Positions 27,908-36,059 of a stretch of DNA of 64,000 nt are shown in pieces. This DNA is from Deltaproteobacteria bacterium. GTDB taxonomy: Bacteria > Desulfobacterota > Desulfarculia > Adiutricales > Adiutricaceae. The notes beneath the pieces were generated by a model. That model was not told where the DNA came from. It saw only the letters and a program-made list of their open reading frames with translations, and ran no database searches. Each line of letters starts with the position of its first letter. Position 1 is the first letter of the stretch. The DNA lies in contig JAISEL010000112.1 of the NCBI GenBank assembly GCA_031264185.1, positions 1-64,000 of the forward strand, in the 5' to 3' direction. Position numbers and translations under genes: made by a program.

Positions 27908-29415
27908 TAACGGCCCTCTTCGGCCCAGAACCGGGGATCCCGGCAGCGGTAAATCAGATTATAGGCGCAGGCCGGCCGAAAACTGCCATCCTCTTCCGGC
28001 ACCAGATCCCCGCAGGTGGCCACCCTGGCCAGATCAAAATTATCCTGGTCCATATGAGCGTGGAGGCAAACAGTCTTTATGATCCCGGTGCTCTCGGCGG
28101 CCCGCCTCAGGTTGTTCTGGACCTGCAGCTCGTCACGGCCAGGCCCGTCAGCAGCGGTAAAAAGAGCCGAAACCAGCTTTTTTATGAGCCTTAACTGTTC
28201 CAAAGAGGCTCCGGCCGCCCAAAGGCTGTTTATTTTGTCTCTGACGCTCCGGGACAGTTCATCGGTCGGCCTCATGAGGTAACCAAAGGAAGTAGCCCGG
28301 GTCAGGATCTCGGGTTCGGCCAAAGAAGTCAGAGGGACCATGGCGGCCGAGTCTATCAGATAGTAGGCCACAGAATAGCACAGAGCATGGTAAGAGCCGT
28401 GGGCGAAAAAATCGGTCGGTCTTATATTGGCGTCTGACAGCCCGTTTTCGACCTCTTCTATGGTGGCTCTTTTTTTAGGTTCAAACCTGCTGCCGTGGTA
28501 ACCGGTGTACGTTACAGTCTGTATAGTCACGCCCTTGATGAACGTCCGGGCAAAATAGCGCCTGATTAAAAGCCCAATCTCCCGGTCGTTTATGCCCGGC
28601 ATCCAGACTATAAGAAGAATTGTCGGCACTTCCAGTCTTTCCAGCCGTTCCAGAGCCGAAAGCTTGGCCCCGACAATATCCCGGCCATGAACAATTATAC
28701 TGGTCAGGGGATCCAAAGTGTCCAAGGACAAAATGACCTGGGCCCCTGTGCTTTTGATTTTTTTAACCAGTTCTTCATCCTCGGCCAGTTTCAGGCCGTT
28801 GGAGTTAACGCTTATCCGGTCAAACGATCGCCGGGCGCACTGTTCCAGCAGTTCGGGCAGAGCCGGATGCAGCGTAGGTTCACCGCCGGTTATGTTTAAA
28901 AGATCCAATGTCTCGGACTGGGCCTCAATGACCTCTAAGATTTTCTCCAGCTCTCCGGGCGTCTTATGGTACGTCAGATCCTTTCGGTTGTGGGTAAAGC
29001 AGATGGGGCAGGCCAGCTGGCACTGATTGGTCACGGAGAAAATCGGCAGCCTTAGCCTTCCCAGATGAGCCCGGCACAGTCCGCAGTCAAAAGGGCATCC
29101 GTCAGTTACCGGTTTTAGGCCGACTGCCGGACCCAGCTCCAGACCAGGCCCGACACGCTCCGAAAACCATTTCGCTGTTTCGGCCACTTTATTTTTCCGG
29201 GAGCCGCCGGACGGACACAGGCGATCCATATAAACGCCCCTGGAATTGGCGGCGTAGAGAGCCGGTTCGGTCTTTTGACACTCCGGACACCAGGCCCGGG
29301 TGCTGCCTAATATCTCGTCATAGGATCCTGCCGGATCTGCGGCCTCCGGGCCGCATCCGCAGTCGGGACCGCAGCCTAAAGCTCCGGCCATGGGTATCTT
29401 AAGGCTCATGCTCAT
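27907..29415 (-). CDS. Radical SAM enzyme, MJ0619/tetraether-lipid-synthase-like (first copy)
   Basis: A 502-residue paralogue of the next gene. It has an extra Cys-rich leader (GCGPDCGCG, Cys 15, 19, 21), then WCPEC (Cys 43, 46), CPFDCGLC (Cys 107, 111, 114), the radical SAM motif QCQLACPICF (Cys 132, 136, 139) and NITGGEPTLHP. The C-terminus has HAHMDQDNFDLARVATC and RPACAYNLIYRC, so extra Fe-S clusters are likely. The start lies 17 nt inside the cysteine desulfurase gene, which implies translational coupling. Family members join unreactive carbons or insert groups through a 5'-deoxyadenosyl radical. Here the neighbours suggest an acyl chain as substrate, which is inference. Confidence 0.88.
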   Translation of the reverse strand: MSMSLKIPMAGALGCGPDCGCGPEAADPAGSYDEILGSTRAWCPECQKTEPALYAANSRGVYMDRLCPSGGSRKNKVAETAKWFSERVGPGLELGPAVGLKPVTDGCPFDCGLCRAHLGRLRLPIFSVTNQCQLACPICFTHNRKDLTYHKTPGELEKILEVIEAQSETLDLLNITGGEPTLHPALPELLEQCARRSFDRISVNSNGLKLAEDEELVKKIKSTGAQVILSLDTLDPLTSIIVHGRDIVGAKLSALERLERLEVPTILLIVWMPGINDREIGLLIRRYFARTFIKGVTIQTVTYTGYHGSRFEPKKRATIEEVENGLSDANIRPTDFFAHGSYHALCYSVAYYLIDSAAMVPLTSLAEPEILTRATSFGYLMRPTDELSRSVRDKINSLWAAGASLEQLRLIKKLVSALFTAADGPGRDELQVQNNLRRAAESTGIIKTVCLHAHMDQDNFDLARVATCGDLVPEEDGSFRPACAYNLIYRCRDPRFWAEEGR

Positions 29416-30910
29416 TTCCTTCTTCCCGGCTTAAGGCCTCAATACGGGCCAAAAAATCGGGCCGGGTCATCTTAAGGCCCCAAAGACCGAAAGCCAGAAC
29501 GCTTAGATTTTTAAATCCCCGGCGCCTGAGCCTCCAGGCCATAATGGGCGCATCGTAACCGGCGTCACAGGTTAAAAGGAGAGGCCCGGCGGGCTTTAGC
29601 TCTTCCCAGGCCGAACTATCGGCCAAAGCTGTAACCCGGCTGCCCGGCAGAGGTTTTTGGCCCTGAAACCTGGGAAAGCGCTTTATATGGATAACTGTTA
29701 GATCTTTTTGAAAGAGGAAATCTTCGGTCAGATCCCCCGGTTTCAGAACGGTTATCCTTTTATGCTCATCACCCAATAAAATGATCTTAAAAATCTTAAG
29801 AACATAAGCCAGTTCCCGGGGGGAGAAATCATGACCAAAGGACAGACGCAAAGTCGAACGAGCCGCTTCCGGGCTCAGACCTATGGCTGTAAGGGCGTGG
29901 GAGGGGTCATTTTCTCCGGTCCGGCAGGCCGAGCCAGCCGCCGCGCTGATACCGTGAAAGTCCAGCTGCCCCAGTAAAAAGGCATTATCCAAGCCCGGCA
30001 GGGTCAGGCTGACCGTGCCGGGCTGACTGCCGCTGCCTGGGGGTGTATTAAAACTGACCCGGGGATAAAATTCTGAAATCTTTTCAATAAACGTTTCTTT
30101 CAGCTGTCTTAGGCCTGAGGTTTTGCCCAGTAAAACCGGGATGTCCCTGGCGGCGGCGGCCAGGCCGGCCAGATTATGAAGAGACTCTGTTCCGGCCCGG
30201 CGGCCGTTTTCCTGCCCTCCGCCGACCATAAAAGGGGCAAAAGGTGCGCCGGTTTTGACGTACAGAGCCCCTACCCCTTTGGGACCGTAGATTTTATGAG
30301 CCGAAAAACTGGCATAATCAACCCCTAAATCTGTCAAATCCAAAGGCGTCTTACCCAGAGCCTGTACCAGATCGGAAAACAGAAAGGCCCCATTCAGATG
30401 AACAAACTCGGCCATGGCCTTTAAGTCATACAAAGTGCCGGTCTCATTATTGGCCCCCATCAGGACCGCTAAACCGATTTCGTCCGACCATTGGCGCTTG
30501 AGATCGGCCACTCCGATTCGGCCGTACCGGTCCGGCTCGGCCGCTATGAGCTTGTAACTATCTTCGGCCAGAAGCCTCAAAGGTTCCAGGACGGCCGGAT
30601 GCTCCATGGGGTTATAGATAATAGATCGCCGGCCGGAAGGCATAAGAGGGGCGATAGACCTCAAGTGATTATTGGCTTCCGTGGCTCCGGAGGTGAAGAT
30701 TATTGTATCTGGCCCGACATTTAAGGCCGCCGCCAGATCTTGCCTGGCCCCTTCCACCAGTTGAGCGGCCAGGCGGCCGTCGCGGTACGGAGTCGACGGA
30801 TTAGCCTGAAAAGAAGTCAGAATTTTGAGCATAGCTTTCCGGACCGAACGGCTGACCGGAGTAGTGGCATTATGATCGCAATTGACTTTTTTTCTCAGCC
30901 GAAACATCAT
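29399..30910 (-). CDS. Cysteine desulfurase fused to a rhodanese-like domain
   Basis: A 503-residue, two-domain sulfur-transfer protein. Residues 1-385 are a NifS/IscS-type PLP enzyme: CDHNATTPV near the start, FTSGATEANN, the PLP lysine in SFSAHKIYGPKG (about 206) and the catalytic Cys in GSACRTGENDPSHAL (about 328). After a linker, residues 400-490 form a rhodanese-like domain whose active loop is TCDAGYDA (Cys about 447), followed by WRLRRRGFKNLSVLAFGLWGL. The natural reading is transfer of persulfide sulfur from the first to the second domain, either to build Fe-S clusters for the three radical SAM enzymes or to supply sulfur for the product. It starts 53 nt after the ACP gene with AAAGGG before the ATG. 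Confidence 0.85.
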   Translation of the reverse strand: MMFRLRKKVNCDHNATTPVSRSVRKAMLKILTSFQANPSTPYRDGRLAAQLVEGARQDLAAALNVGPDTIIFTSGATEANNHLRSIAPLMPSGRRSIIYNPMEHPAVLEPLRLLAEDSYKLIAAEPDRYGRIGVADLKRQWSDEIGLAVLMGANNETGTLYDLKAMAEFVHLNGAFLFSDLVQALGKTPLDLTDLGVDYASFSAHKIYGPKGVGALYVKTGAPFAPFMVGGGQENGRRAGTESLHNLAGLAAAARDIPVLLGKTSGLRQLKETFIEKISEFYPRVSFNTPPGSGSQPGTVSLTLPGLDNAFLLGQLDFHGISAAAGSACRTGENDPSHALTAIGLSPEAARSTLRLSFGHDFSPRELAYVLKIFKIILLGDEHKRITVLKPGDLTEDFLFQKDLTVIHIKRFPRFQGQKPLPGSRVTALADSSAWEELKPAGPLLLTCDAGYDAPIMAWRLRRRGFKNLSVLAFGLWGLKMTRPDFLARIEALSREEGNEHEP

Positions 30911-30963
30911 CCGGCCCTTTCAGATACTTCCATTAAGCTGTCCGACAGCCTCTTTGCGCCCCT

Positions 30964-31377
30964 TCACTTCACCTGGCCCTTAAGACCGTCGGTCACCAGA
31001 TTCATAAACGTTCTGACCCGGAAAACTTCGCCTAAATTAGCCACCGGCAGGCCTTCGTACAGCTCATCTGCGGGTACGCACGGCATGGCTTTCCGGAACT
31101 CGGCAACGGCTGCGGCCGTATACTGGCCGTTTTCGGAAACAGGAGCCTGACCCAGAGCGGCCCTGACTTTCAGTTCGTAATCTTTGGGATTTAAGCGGAC
31201 CCTAAAGCGCCTTTCCAGCCTGAAAATAAGATCCAGCAAATCCAGGGAATCCAGGCCCAAATCGCCCACCAGCTTTTGGTTGGCCTCAAAATCAGGGATG
31301 GAGCGGCCTAAACTTGCTTCCAAACATTCTTTCAGCCCATTAAACAAATCCTGCTCGTCAATTGTCACGGGTGTCAC
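30964..31377 (-). CDS. Acyl carrier protein with C-terminal extension
   Basis: A 137-residue carrier protein. The phosphopantetheine site is LGLDSLDLLDL (Ser 44), preceded by the usual QKLVGDLG, and the helix after it is acidic/amphipathic. At 137 residues it is much longer than a typical ACP (about 80): residues 80-137 form an unknown tail including CVPADELYEGLPV. The start is GTG (31375-31377) with AGGAG nine bases upstream. It lies directly after the nitroreductase gene in the operon and is presumably the dedicated carrier for the ketosynthases and reductases encoded upstream. Confidence 0.88.
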   Translation of the reverse strand: MTPVTIDEQDLFNGLKECLEASLGRSIPDFEANQKLVGDLGLDSLDLLDLIFRLERRFRVRLNPKDYELKVRAALGQAPVSENGQYTAAAVAEFRKAMPCVPADELYEGLPVANLGEVFRVRTFMNLVTDGLKGQVK

Positions 31378-31389
31378 GGGTCAATGCTC

Positions 31390-31998
31390 CTAAATTACGT
31401 CACTTTTAACACGGCCCAAAGCGGCCATCAAAGATATCTGAGAGTTTTGGCTGAGACCTAAAAAGGCTTCTATCTCCGCAGCTGCGAATAAGTGCCCCCC
31501 CAGGCAGCAGCCGCCCAGCCCCAGGGACACGGCAGCTAAAAGAAGCGACTCTATGGCCATGGCGGCCGATAAATGGCCGCCCCACAGAAGCTCGGCGGCG
31601 GGTCCGCCGAATTCCTGAAAAAATAAAGGCGGCCGCCTGATAACCGACACGGCCAACAATGGGGCGTTTTTAAACCAGAAAAAATTGGCCCCGTATTCAG
31701 ACATTCCCTCCCGGACGGCCTGACTTTCAAGTCCGGACAGCCTTTTGCCGTAAGCCCGCCGGGCTGTTTCGGCAAAAAGGGCTATTTCCTTTTGGTCGTC
31801 CAGCATGATGACTTTCCGGCCCCGTTGACCGCCGGCCTGGGGAGCCGAATCAAAAGCTTCGGTCAGTTTTAAAATGTCCGAACTGTCCACCGGCTCTGAC
31901 TGAAACTCCCGGACCGAACGCCTGGCGGCCAGTATGTCCATTAAGACATCGTATTGAACCTTATTAATCCGGTCATCTGAGCCGGCATCATTCACCAC
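31390..31998 (-). CDS. Nitroreductase-family flavoprotein
   Basis: A 202-residue FMN oxidoreductase. It has the family start LAARRSVREFQSEPV (FMN-phosphate Arg/Ser), APQAGGQRGRKVIML, and the C-terminal LLAAVSLGLGGCCLGG with the flavin-binding glycines. The start overlaps the stop of the SDR gene by seven bases. Family members reduce quinones, nitro groups, enones or oxidise azolines. In an ACP pathway it could set or remove a double bond, but that is inference. Confidence 0.82.
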   Translation of the reverse strand: MVNDAGSDDRINKVQYDVLMDILAARRSVREFQSEPVDSSDILKLTEAFDSAPQAGGQRGRKVIMLDDQKEIALFAETARRAYGKRLSGLESQAVREGMSEYGANFFWFKNAPLLAVSVIRRPPLFFQEFGGPAAELLWGGHLSAAMAIESLLLAAVSLGLGGCCLGGHLFAAAEIEAFLGLSQNSQISLMAALGRVKSDVI

Positions 31999-32705
31999 AG
32001 ACCCCCGTCAACCGGCAGTACGGCGCCGTTTATATAAGTTGCTTCCGGACCGGCCAGAAAGGCGACGACCTGGGCCACTTCCTCTGGCCGACCGAAGCGC
32101 CTTGAGGCTATTCTCTCCAACAGCTTGTCCCCGTAGCGGTCAATGACTCTCTGGGCCATAGGCGACCGTATGACCCCCGGAGCTACGGCGTTAATTAAAA
32201 TTCCTTTAGGTCCGACTTCCAGAGCCAGACCCCTTACCAGACGCTCCAAGGCGGCCTTGGACACGGCGTAGTTTAACTGACCGCGCCCGCCAAATCTGGC
32301 GGCCGAAGATGAAAGATGAATAATCCGTCCGCCTCCCTGGGGCAGCATTATTCTTAAAGCGGCCTGAGTAAGCCTTAAGGCCCAGTTAAAATTGACCTCA
32401 TGGACCTTCTGCCAGTCATCCGGCTCAAAACTTAAAGCGTGGCCTTCAATATTAATGCCCGAAGCATTGATTAAAAGGCCGATGGGATTATTGTTTTCCG
32501 AAATTTTCTCCAAAGCCTGAACAGGGTCGGCCAGGCTCGACAGTCTTACGGCCCGGCCGCCCAACTCGGCGGCTAAACTCTCGGCCTTACCTTCGGACTC
32601 ATTATAACCGCACCAGACTTGAAAGCCTTTGAGGGACAGAGCCCGGGCAATAGCCTGCCCCAGAGCCCCTGTAGCCCCGGCTAAAACTGCGGTTTGGCTG
32701 GACAT
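31992..32705 (-). CDS. Short-chain dehydrogenase, FabG-like ketoreductase
   Basis: A 237-residue NAD(P)H oxidoreductase. It has the Rossmann motif GATGALGQAIARAL, NASGINIEG (NAG-like), the catalytic Ser in IIHLSSSAARFGG and YAVSKAALERLVRG with the Tyr/Lys pair, then NAVAPGVIRSPM. Length and motifs fit FabG. AGGAGG lies six bases before the ATG, the strongest Shine-Dalgarno in the operon. It should reduce the 3-ketoacyl-ACP made by the ketosynthase. Confidence 0.88.
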   Translation of the reverse strand: MSSQTAVLAGATGALGQAIARALSLKGFQVWCGYNESEGKAESLAAELGGRAVRLSSLADPVQALEKISENNNPIGLLINASGINIEGHALSFEPDDWQKVHEVNFNWALRLTQAALRIMLPQGGGRIIHLSSSAARFGGRGQLNYAVSKAALERLVRGLALEVGPKGILINAVAPGVIRSPMAQRVIDRYGDKLLERIASRRFGRPEEVAQVVAFLAGPEATYINGAVLPVDGGLW

Positions 32706-32724
32706 CGGCGTCCTCCTTTATGTT

Positions 32725-33996
32725 TTAAATGACCCTTCTGAATGTCATGGCCGCATTCTGACCGCCGAACCCGAAGGAGTTGGTTAAAATAACAGAGCCG
32801 GAAAAGGGCTGACCAATGTCCTGAACATGAAAAAGCTCGCATCCCGGACCGGCCGTCTCCAGCCCGACATTGGGCGGAATGAGATTGCGCTCAAAAGCAA
32901 AAAGACAGGCCGCCGCTTCCAGAGCCCCGGCTGCGGCAATGGCGTGGCCTGTCATTGATTTAACGGCCGCCACCGGCAACTGGGGCCAGTTGGGAAAAAG
33001 TCTTCTGACCGCTCCGGCTTCAATGGGATCGTTCAGCACCGTGCCGGTACCGTGGGCGTTTAAGTGATCCACCTCCAGAGGCGAGAGCTTGGCTGCGGAC
33101 AGGGCCGCCTCCATGGCCCGAAAAGCGCCTGAACCGGCCGGGTCCGGGGCGCTCAGACTGTAGGCGTCCAAACTGGCCCCGTAGCTTAAAATCTCCCCGT
33201 AAATCTTCCGGCCGCAGGCTCTGGCTTTTTCCAAAGGTTCCAGAACCATGACCGCCGCCCCTTCACCCATGACCAGACCTCTTCTCTGGACATCAAAAGG
33301 ACGGCAAAGGGGCCAGGGCTCTTCCGGTTCGCCTTCGGCCAAAGCTCCCAGCAGATAAAAGCCGCCCAGGCCTAAAGGATTAATCAGGGAATCAAAAGCT
33401 CCGGCCACAGCCAGCTCAAACTCTCCCCCGGCCACGGCCCGGTACGCCTGGCCCAGGGCTTCCAATCCGGCCGCGCAGGCAGAGCAGTTAGTCAGGCTGA
33501 GACCGGCCCGCCCGTAACGGGCTTCAATCAGACTGACCGCCCGGTCCAGAGGAATTCTCAGGGAGGCCCCGACCATAAGCTTTTGGGTGGCCAGGGGATC
33601 TAAGCCTTTAATCGAACCCACGGCGGCCAAAGAAAATGTCTCCAGGCTCACGCCCAGATGAATAAGGGTTTTCCGGTCAAAACTTTTCAGGCCCGCCTCT
33701 TCTACGGCCTCTTCGGCTGCCGCCAGGGCAAAGGCAATCTTAATGTCCCTGTCCAGAGTCTGTTCCAAAGACAAACCGCCTGTCCCGGAAACGCAGCCGT
33801 AAGAATCGGTCAGCTCTTTAATTAATTCGTCCGTTCTGGGAACTTCTCCGGCCCAATGCGCCGGCAGACCGGCCGTATCAAAGCGAGTCACCGGCTTAAG
33901 GCCTCCCAGCCCGGCGGCTATAGAGTCAAAAAAAACCCGGCGGCCCCGACCGAACGGCGAGACTATCCCCAGTCCGGTGACGGCTACCCTTCTCAT
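32725..33996 (-). CDS. Beta-ketoacyl-ACP synthase II-like, catalytically complete
   Basis: A 423-residue condensing enzyme of the FabF type. The catalytic triad is present: Cys in NCSACAAGLEALGQA (about 170), His in NAHGTGTVLNDP (about 313) and His in MTGHAIAAAGALEA (about 349), ending with NSFGFGGQNAAMTF. The start shares ATGA with the stop of the upstream ketosynthase-like gene, a sign of translational coupling between partners, as for KS-alpha/chain-length-factor pairs of type II polyketide and aryl-polyene clusters. It should extend the ACP-bound chain by decarboxylative condensation with malonyl-ACP. Confidence 0.9.
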   Translation of the reverse strand: MRRVAVTGLGIVSPFGRGRRVFFDSIAAGLGGLKPVTRFDTAGLPAHWAGEVPRTDELIKELTDSYGCVSGTGGLSLEQTLDRDIKIAFALAAAEEAVEEAGLKSFDRKTLIHLGVSLETFSLAAVGSIKGLDPLATQKLMVGASLRIPLDRAVSLIEARYGRAGLSLTNCSACAAGLEALGQAYRAVAGGEFELAVAGAFDSLINPLGLGGFYLLGALAEGEPEEPWPLCRPFDVQRRGLVMGEGAAVMVLEPLEKARACGRKIYGEILSYGASLDAYSLSAPDPAGSGAFRAMEAALSAAKLSPLEVDHLNAHGTGTVLNDPIEAGAVRRLFPNWPQLPVAAVKSMTGHAIAAAGALEAAACLFAFERNLIPPNVGLETAGPGCELFHVQDIGQPFSGSVILTNSFGFGGQNAAMTFRRVI

Positions 33997-34937
33997 GCGG
34001 CATTGACCTCAAAACTGAACCGGTGGCCCCGGGAGCAGATCAAAGAGGTATTTAAACCCAGTTCCGGAGCCAAAGAAGCCAGAAGAGCCAGGATAACCGG
34101 AGAAGCGGCCATGGTCCGGCCGAGGAAGAGGGCTAAAGGATCGTCCGGGACGGACGACTCAATTCTTTCCAGTATAACCTCATCAATTCCGGGCCGGGCC
34201 AAACAGTCACCGCCGCCGTTTCTGACTAAAACCAGAGCGGCCGAAGCCTCGGCCGCCACTTCGGATTCTTTCAGGTAGCCCAAAAGAGCTGTCTGGGCCA
34301 AACTGGCCGGCTCATTGGGACTGTCGGACGCGGCCACTACGGCCGCGTCAACCAGACCTGTCTCCAGGGCTCTGACCGCTTCTTTCAAGGCCTGAGCCCC
34401 GGCATCCTCAAATGGCGTATAGACGGCGCTCTCGCCTTTCAAGCCTTCTAAAACGGAAATAATACAGGCCGGCATATTGGCCAGAGTTTCAAAGGCCCAA
34501 AGGGGATTGACCGACTTAAGACCGCAGCTTACAAACTTTTCCGGCTCAAACACTCCCTGACTGTTGACCGAGGCCGCCAGAATCTCCAGACCGGCCTGAC
34601 GATCCACAGAAGTCAAGCCCGCCCCGACAAATAAGCCGATTCGGTCAGGCTCAAAACCTTTTTTCATGAGTTCAGCCTGACCAAGAGCTTCCCTGGCCGC
34701 CAAAGCGGCCAGAAAGGCCTGTCCGGACATATACTTGCGCATTTTCCTGAAAGCCGGATCATCGGGCAGTTCTGGACTGGGAGTTTGGACGGCCCGGAAA
34801 TTGGCCCAGGGACTGCCTTCCAAAAGCTGTAAGCGGCGCCCGGTGACCTTCCGGCCCTTTTTCAGAGCCGAAATCGTCTCCTCAAGGCCGCCGAAAGGGC
34901 TTATCAGACCGGCCCCGACTACAGATATCCTACTCAA
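33993..34937 (-). CDS. Ketosynthase-like protein lacking the active-site Cys (chain-length-factor-like)
   Basis: About 314 residues if started at TTG 34937, which overlaps the dehydratase stop by eight bases and gives the typical beta-strand start LSRISVVGAGLISPFGG; an ATG at 34970 would add 11 residues unlike the family. It has the fold (KYMSGQAFLAALAAREAL, NMPACIISVLEGLKGES), but where FabF has TACA the sequence is VYTPFEDAGAQAL, so the nucleophilic Cys is replaced. The HGTGT and GH motifs of the second half are also absent and the protein is about 100 residues short. It is probably a non-catalytic partner that sets chain length or primes by decarboxylation. A decayed enzyme is the alternative. 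Confidence 0.75.
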   Translation of the reverse strand: MSRISVVGAGLISPFGGLEETISALKKGRKVTGRRLQLLEGSPWANFRAVQTPSPELPDDPAFRKMRKYMSGQAFLAALAAREALGQAELMKKGFEPDRIGLFVGAGLTSVDRQAGLEILAASVNSQGVFEPEKFVSCGLKSVNPLWAFETLANMPACIISVLEGLKGESAVYTPFEDAGAQALKEAVRALETGLVDAAVVAASDSPNEPASLAQTALLGYLKESEVAAEASAALVLVRNGGGDCLARPGIDEVILERIESSVPDDPLALFLGRTMAASPVILALLASLAPELGLNTSLICSRGHRFSFEVNAA

Positions 34938-35391
34938 AACCGGCCTTTTCCAGCCAGGCGGCCAGGACATTCCGCCTGACCGCCTCCTGATGAGGGTTAT
35001 CTATCTGATGGAAGGAGAATAAGAGCTCGCAGTCGGCCGCCAGTTTGTCTTCCACTTCCGCCCTGACCTGAGCCCGGCCGCCCAATTCGTTATACTGGCT
35101 GACCTGAGAATAGTAGATAAGCTGAGCGCCGGGGTAAACAGGCCTGCGGAATCTGGCTCTTTCCACCAGACTCATCAGAGCTTTTATTTTAAGGCCGTTT
35201 TCTTTCATGGTTTCTTCCAGAAGTAATCCTGACAGCTGGGCCATGCCCTCAATAATAAGTGTTCCTGGCATAATGGGCTTTAAAGGAAAATGATCGTCAA
35301 AAAAGTCTTCCGACAAACTGACGTTTTTAAGCCCGACAGCCTCCCGGCCTGGAACCCATTTAATAATGCGATCCACCAATAAATAACGCAT
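34930..35391 (-). CDS. 3-hydroxyacyl-ACP dehydratase, FabZ-like
   Basis: A 153-residue hotdog-fold dehydratase. The active-site His sits in FFDDHFPLKPIMPGTLIIEGMAQL, which fits the FabZ motif HFPxxPxMPGxL-E-AQ with the helix Glu. The ATG at 35391 is preferred to a longer frame because AGGA lies nine bases upstream and the protein then starts at the fold (YLLVDRIIKWVPG). It lies 50 nt after the methyltransferase gene and overlaps the ketosynthase-like gene. It would dehydrate 3-hydroxyacyl-ACP in the pathway. Confidence 0.88.
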   Translation of the reverse strand: MRYLLVDRIIKWVPGREAVGLKNVSLSEDFFDDHFPLKPIMPGTLIIEGMAQLSGLLLEETMKENGLKIKALMSLVERARFRRPVYPGAQLIYYSQVSQYNELGGRAQVRAEVEDKLAADCELLFSFHQIDNPHQEAVRRNVLAAWLEKAGFE

Positions 35392-35441
35392 AAACGGTTG
35401 TCCTGCCCGAAAATCACGGTGGCCCGGATCTGACCGGACCG

Positions 35442-36059
35442 TTAATAGACAAAGGGGATAAAACGCCAGCGGACTTTCTGGCAGTACAGGCGATAATCTT
35501 CCAGCTGACTCAGAAACTTCTCTTCCCAGGCCGCTCTGGCCGCATAAAGAGCGACTGACAGGACAGCCAGACCAAAGACCCCGGCTGATGGATAAATGAG
35601 ACAATAGCCCAGACGCAGAGTGATATCGGACAGATACATAGGATGCCGGACAATTCCGTATAAAGCCCGGGTCTTAAGCCGCCTTATGGCAATCAGAATG
35701 CCGAAACTGCGGCCTAAGTTCAGAAGTGCCCCCACCGCTAAAACATTAGCCGCAATCATTAATATCCGGCCTAAATCAGCCGCCGGACCGCTTTCCTCCC
35801 CAATGAACCGAAGAAAAACCAGACCGGAAAAAAAAGCGGCTAAGGCCAGAAACTGACCGATTGCCGAAGGGGACAGTTCCCGTTCTGTCCGCCTCAGAAG
35901 GATAACCAGACAGAAGACAGCATTCTGGGCCGTCAAAGAGATCTCATAAAAGCCAAAGCCGCGAGCTGAACGCTCAGGCCAGGCCCAAACGACTCCCCAG
36001 GCGAAAAAAAGGAAAAGCGAAACATTTAAAAGCCGTTCTTCTTTCCGGGTAAAGTTCAT
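35442..36059 (-). CDS. ICMT/PEMT-family membrane methyltransferase
   Basis: A 205-residue integral membrane protein with four to five predicted helices. The C-terminal catalytic signature of isoprenylcysteine carboxyl methyltransferase-like proteins is present: RALYGIVRHPMYLSD (SAM-contacting R-HP-Y) and EEKFLSQLEDYRLYCQKV (E-x(n)-EY-x-Y). It shares an ATGA overlap with the preceding radical SAM gene. Bacterial members methylate carboxylates, amines or lipids at the membrane. In this operon it may cap an acyl product, for example as a methyl ester, which is inference. Confidence 0.83.
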   Translation of the reverse strand: MNFTRKEERLLNVSLFLFFAWGVVWAWPERSARGFGFYEISLTAQNAVFCLVILLRRTERELSPSAIGQFLALAAFFSGLVFLRFIGEESGPAADLGRILMIAANVLAVGALLNLGRSFGILIAIRRLKTRALYGIVRHPMYLSDITLRLGYCLIYPSAGVFGLAVLSVALYAARAAWEEKFLSQLEDYRLYCQKVRWRFIPFVY

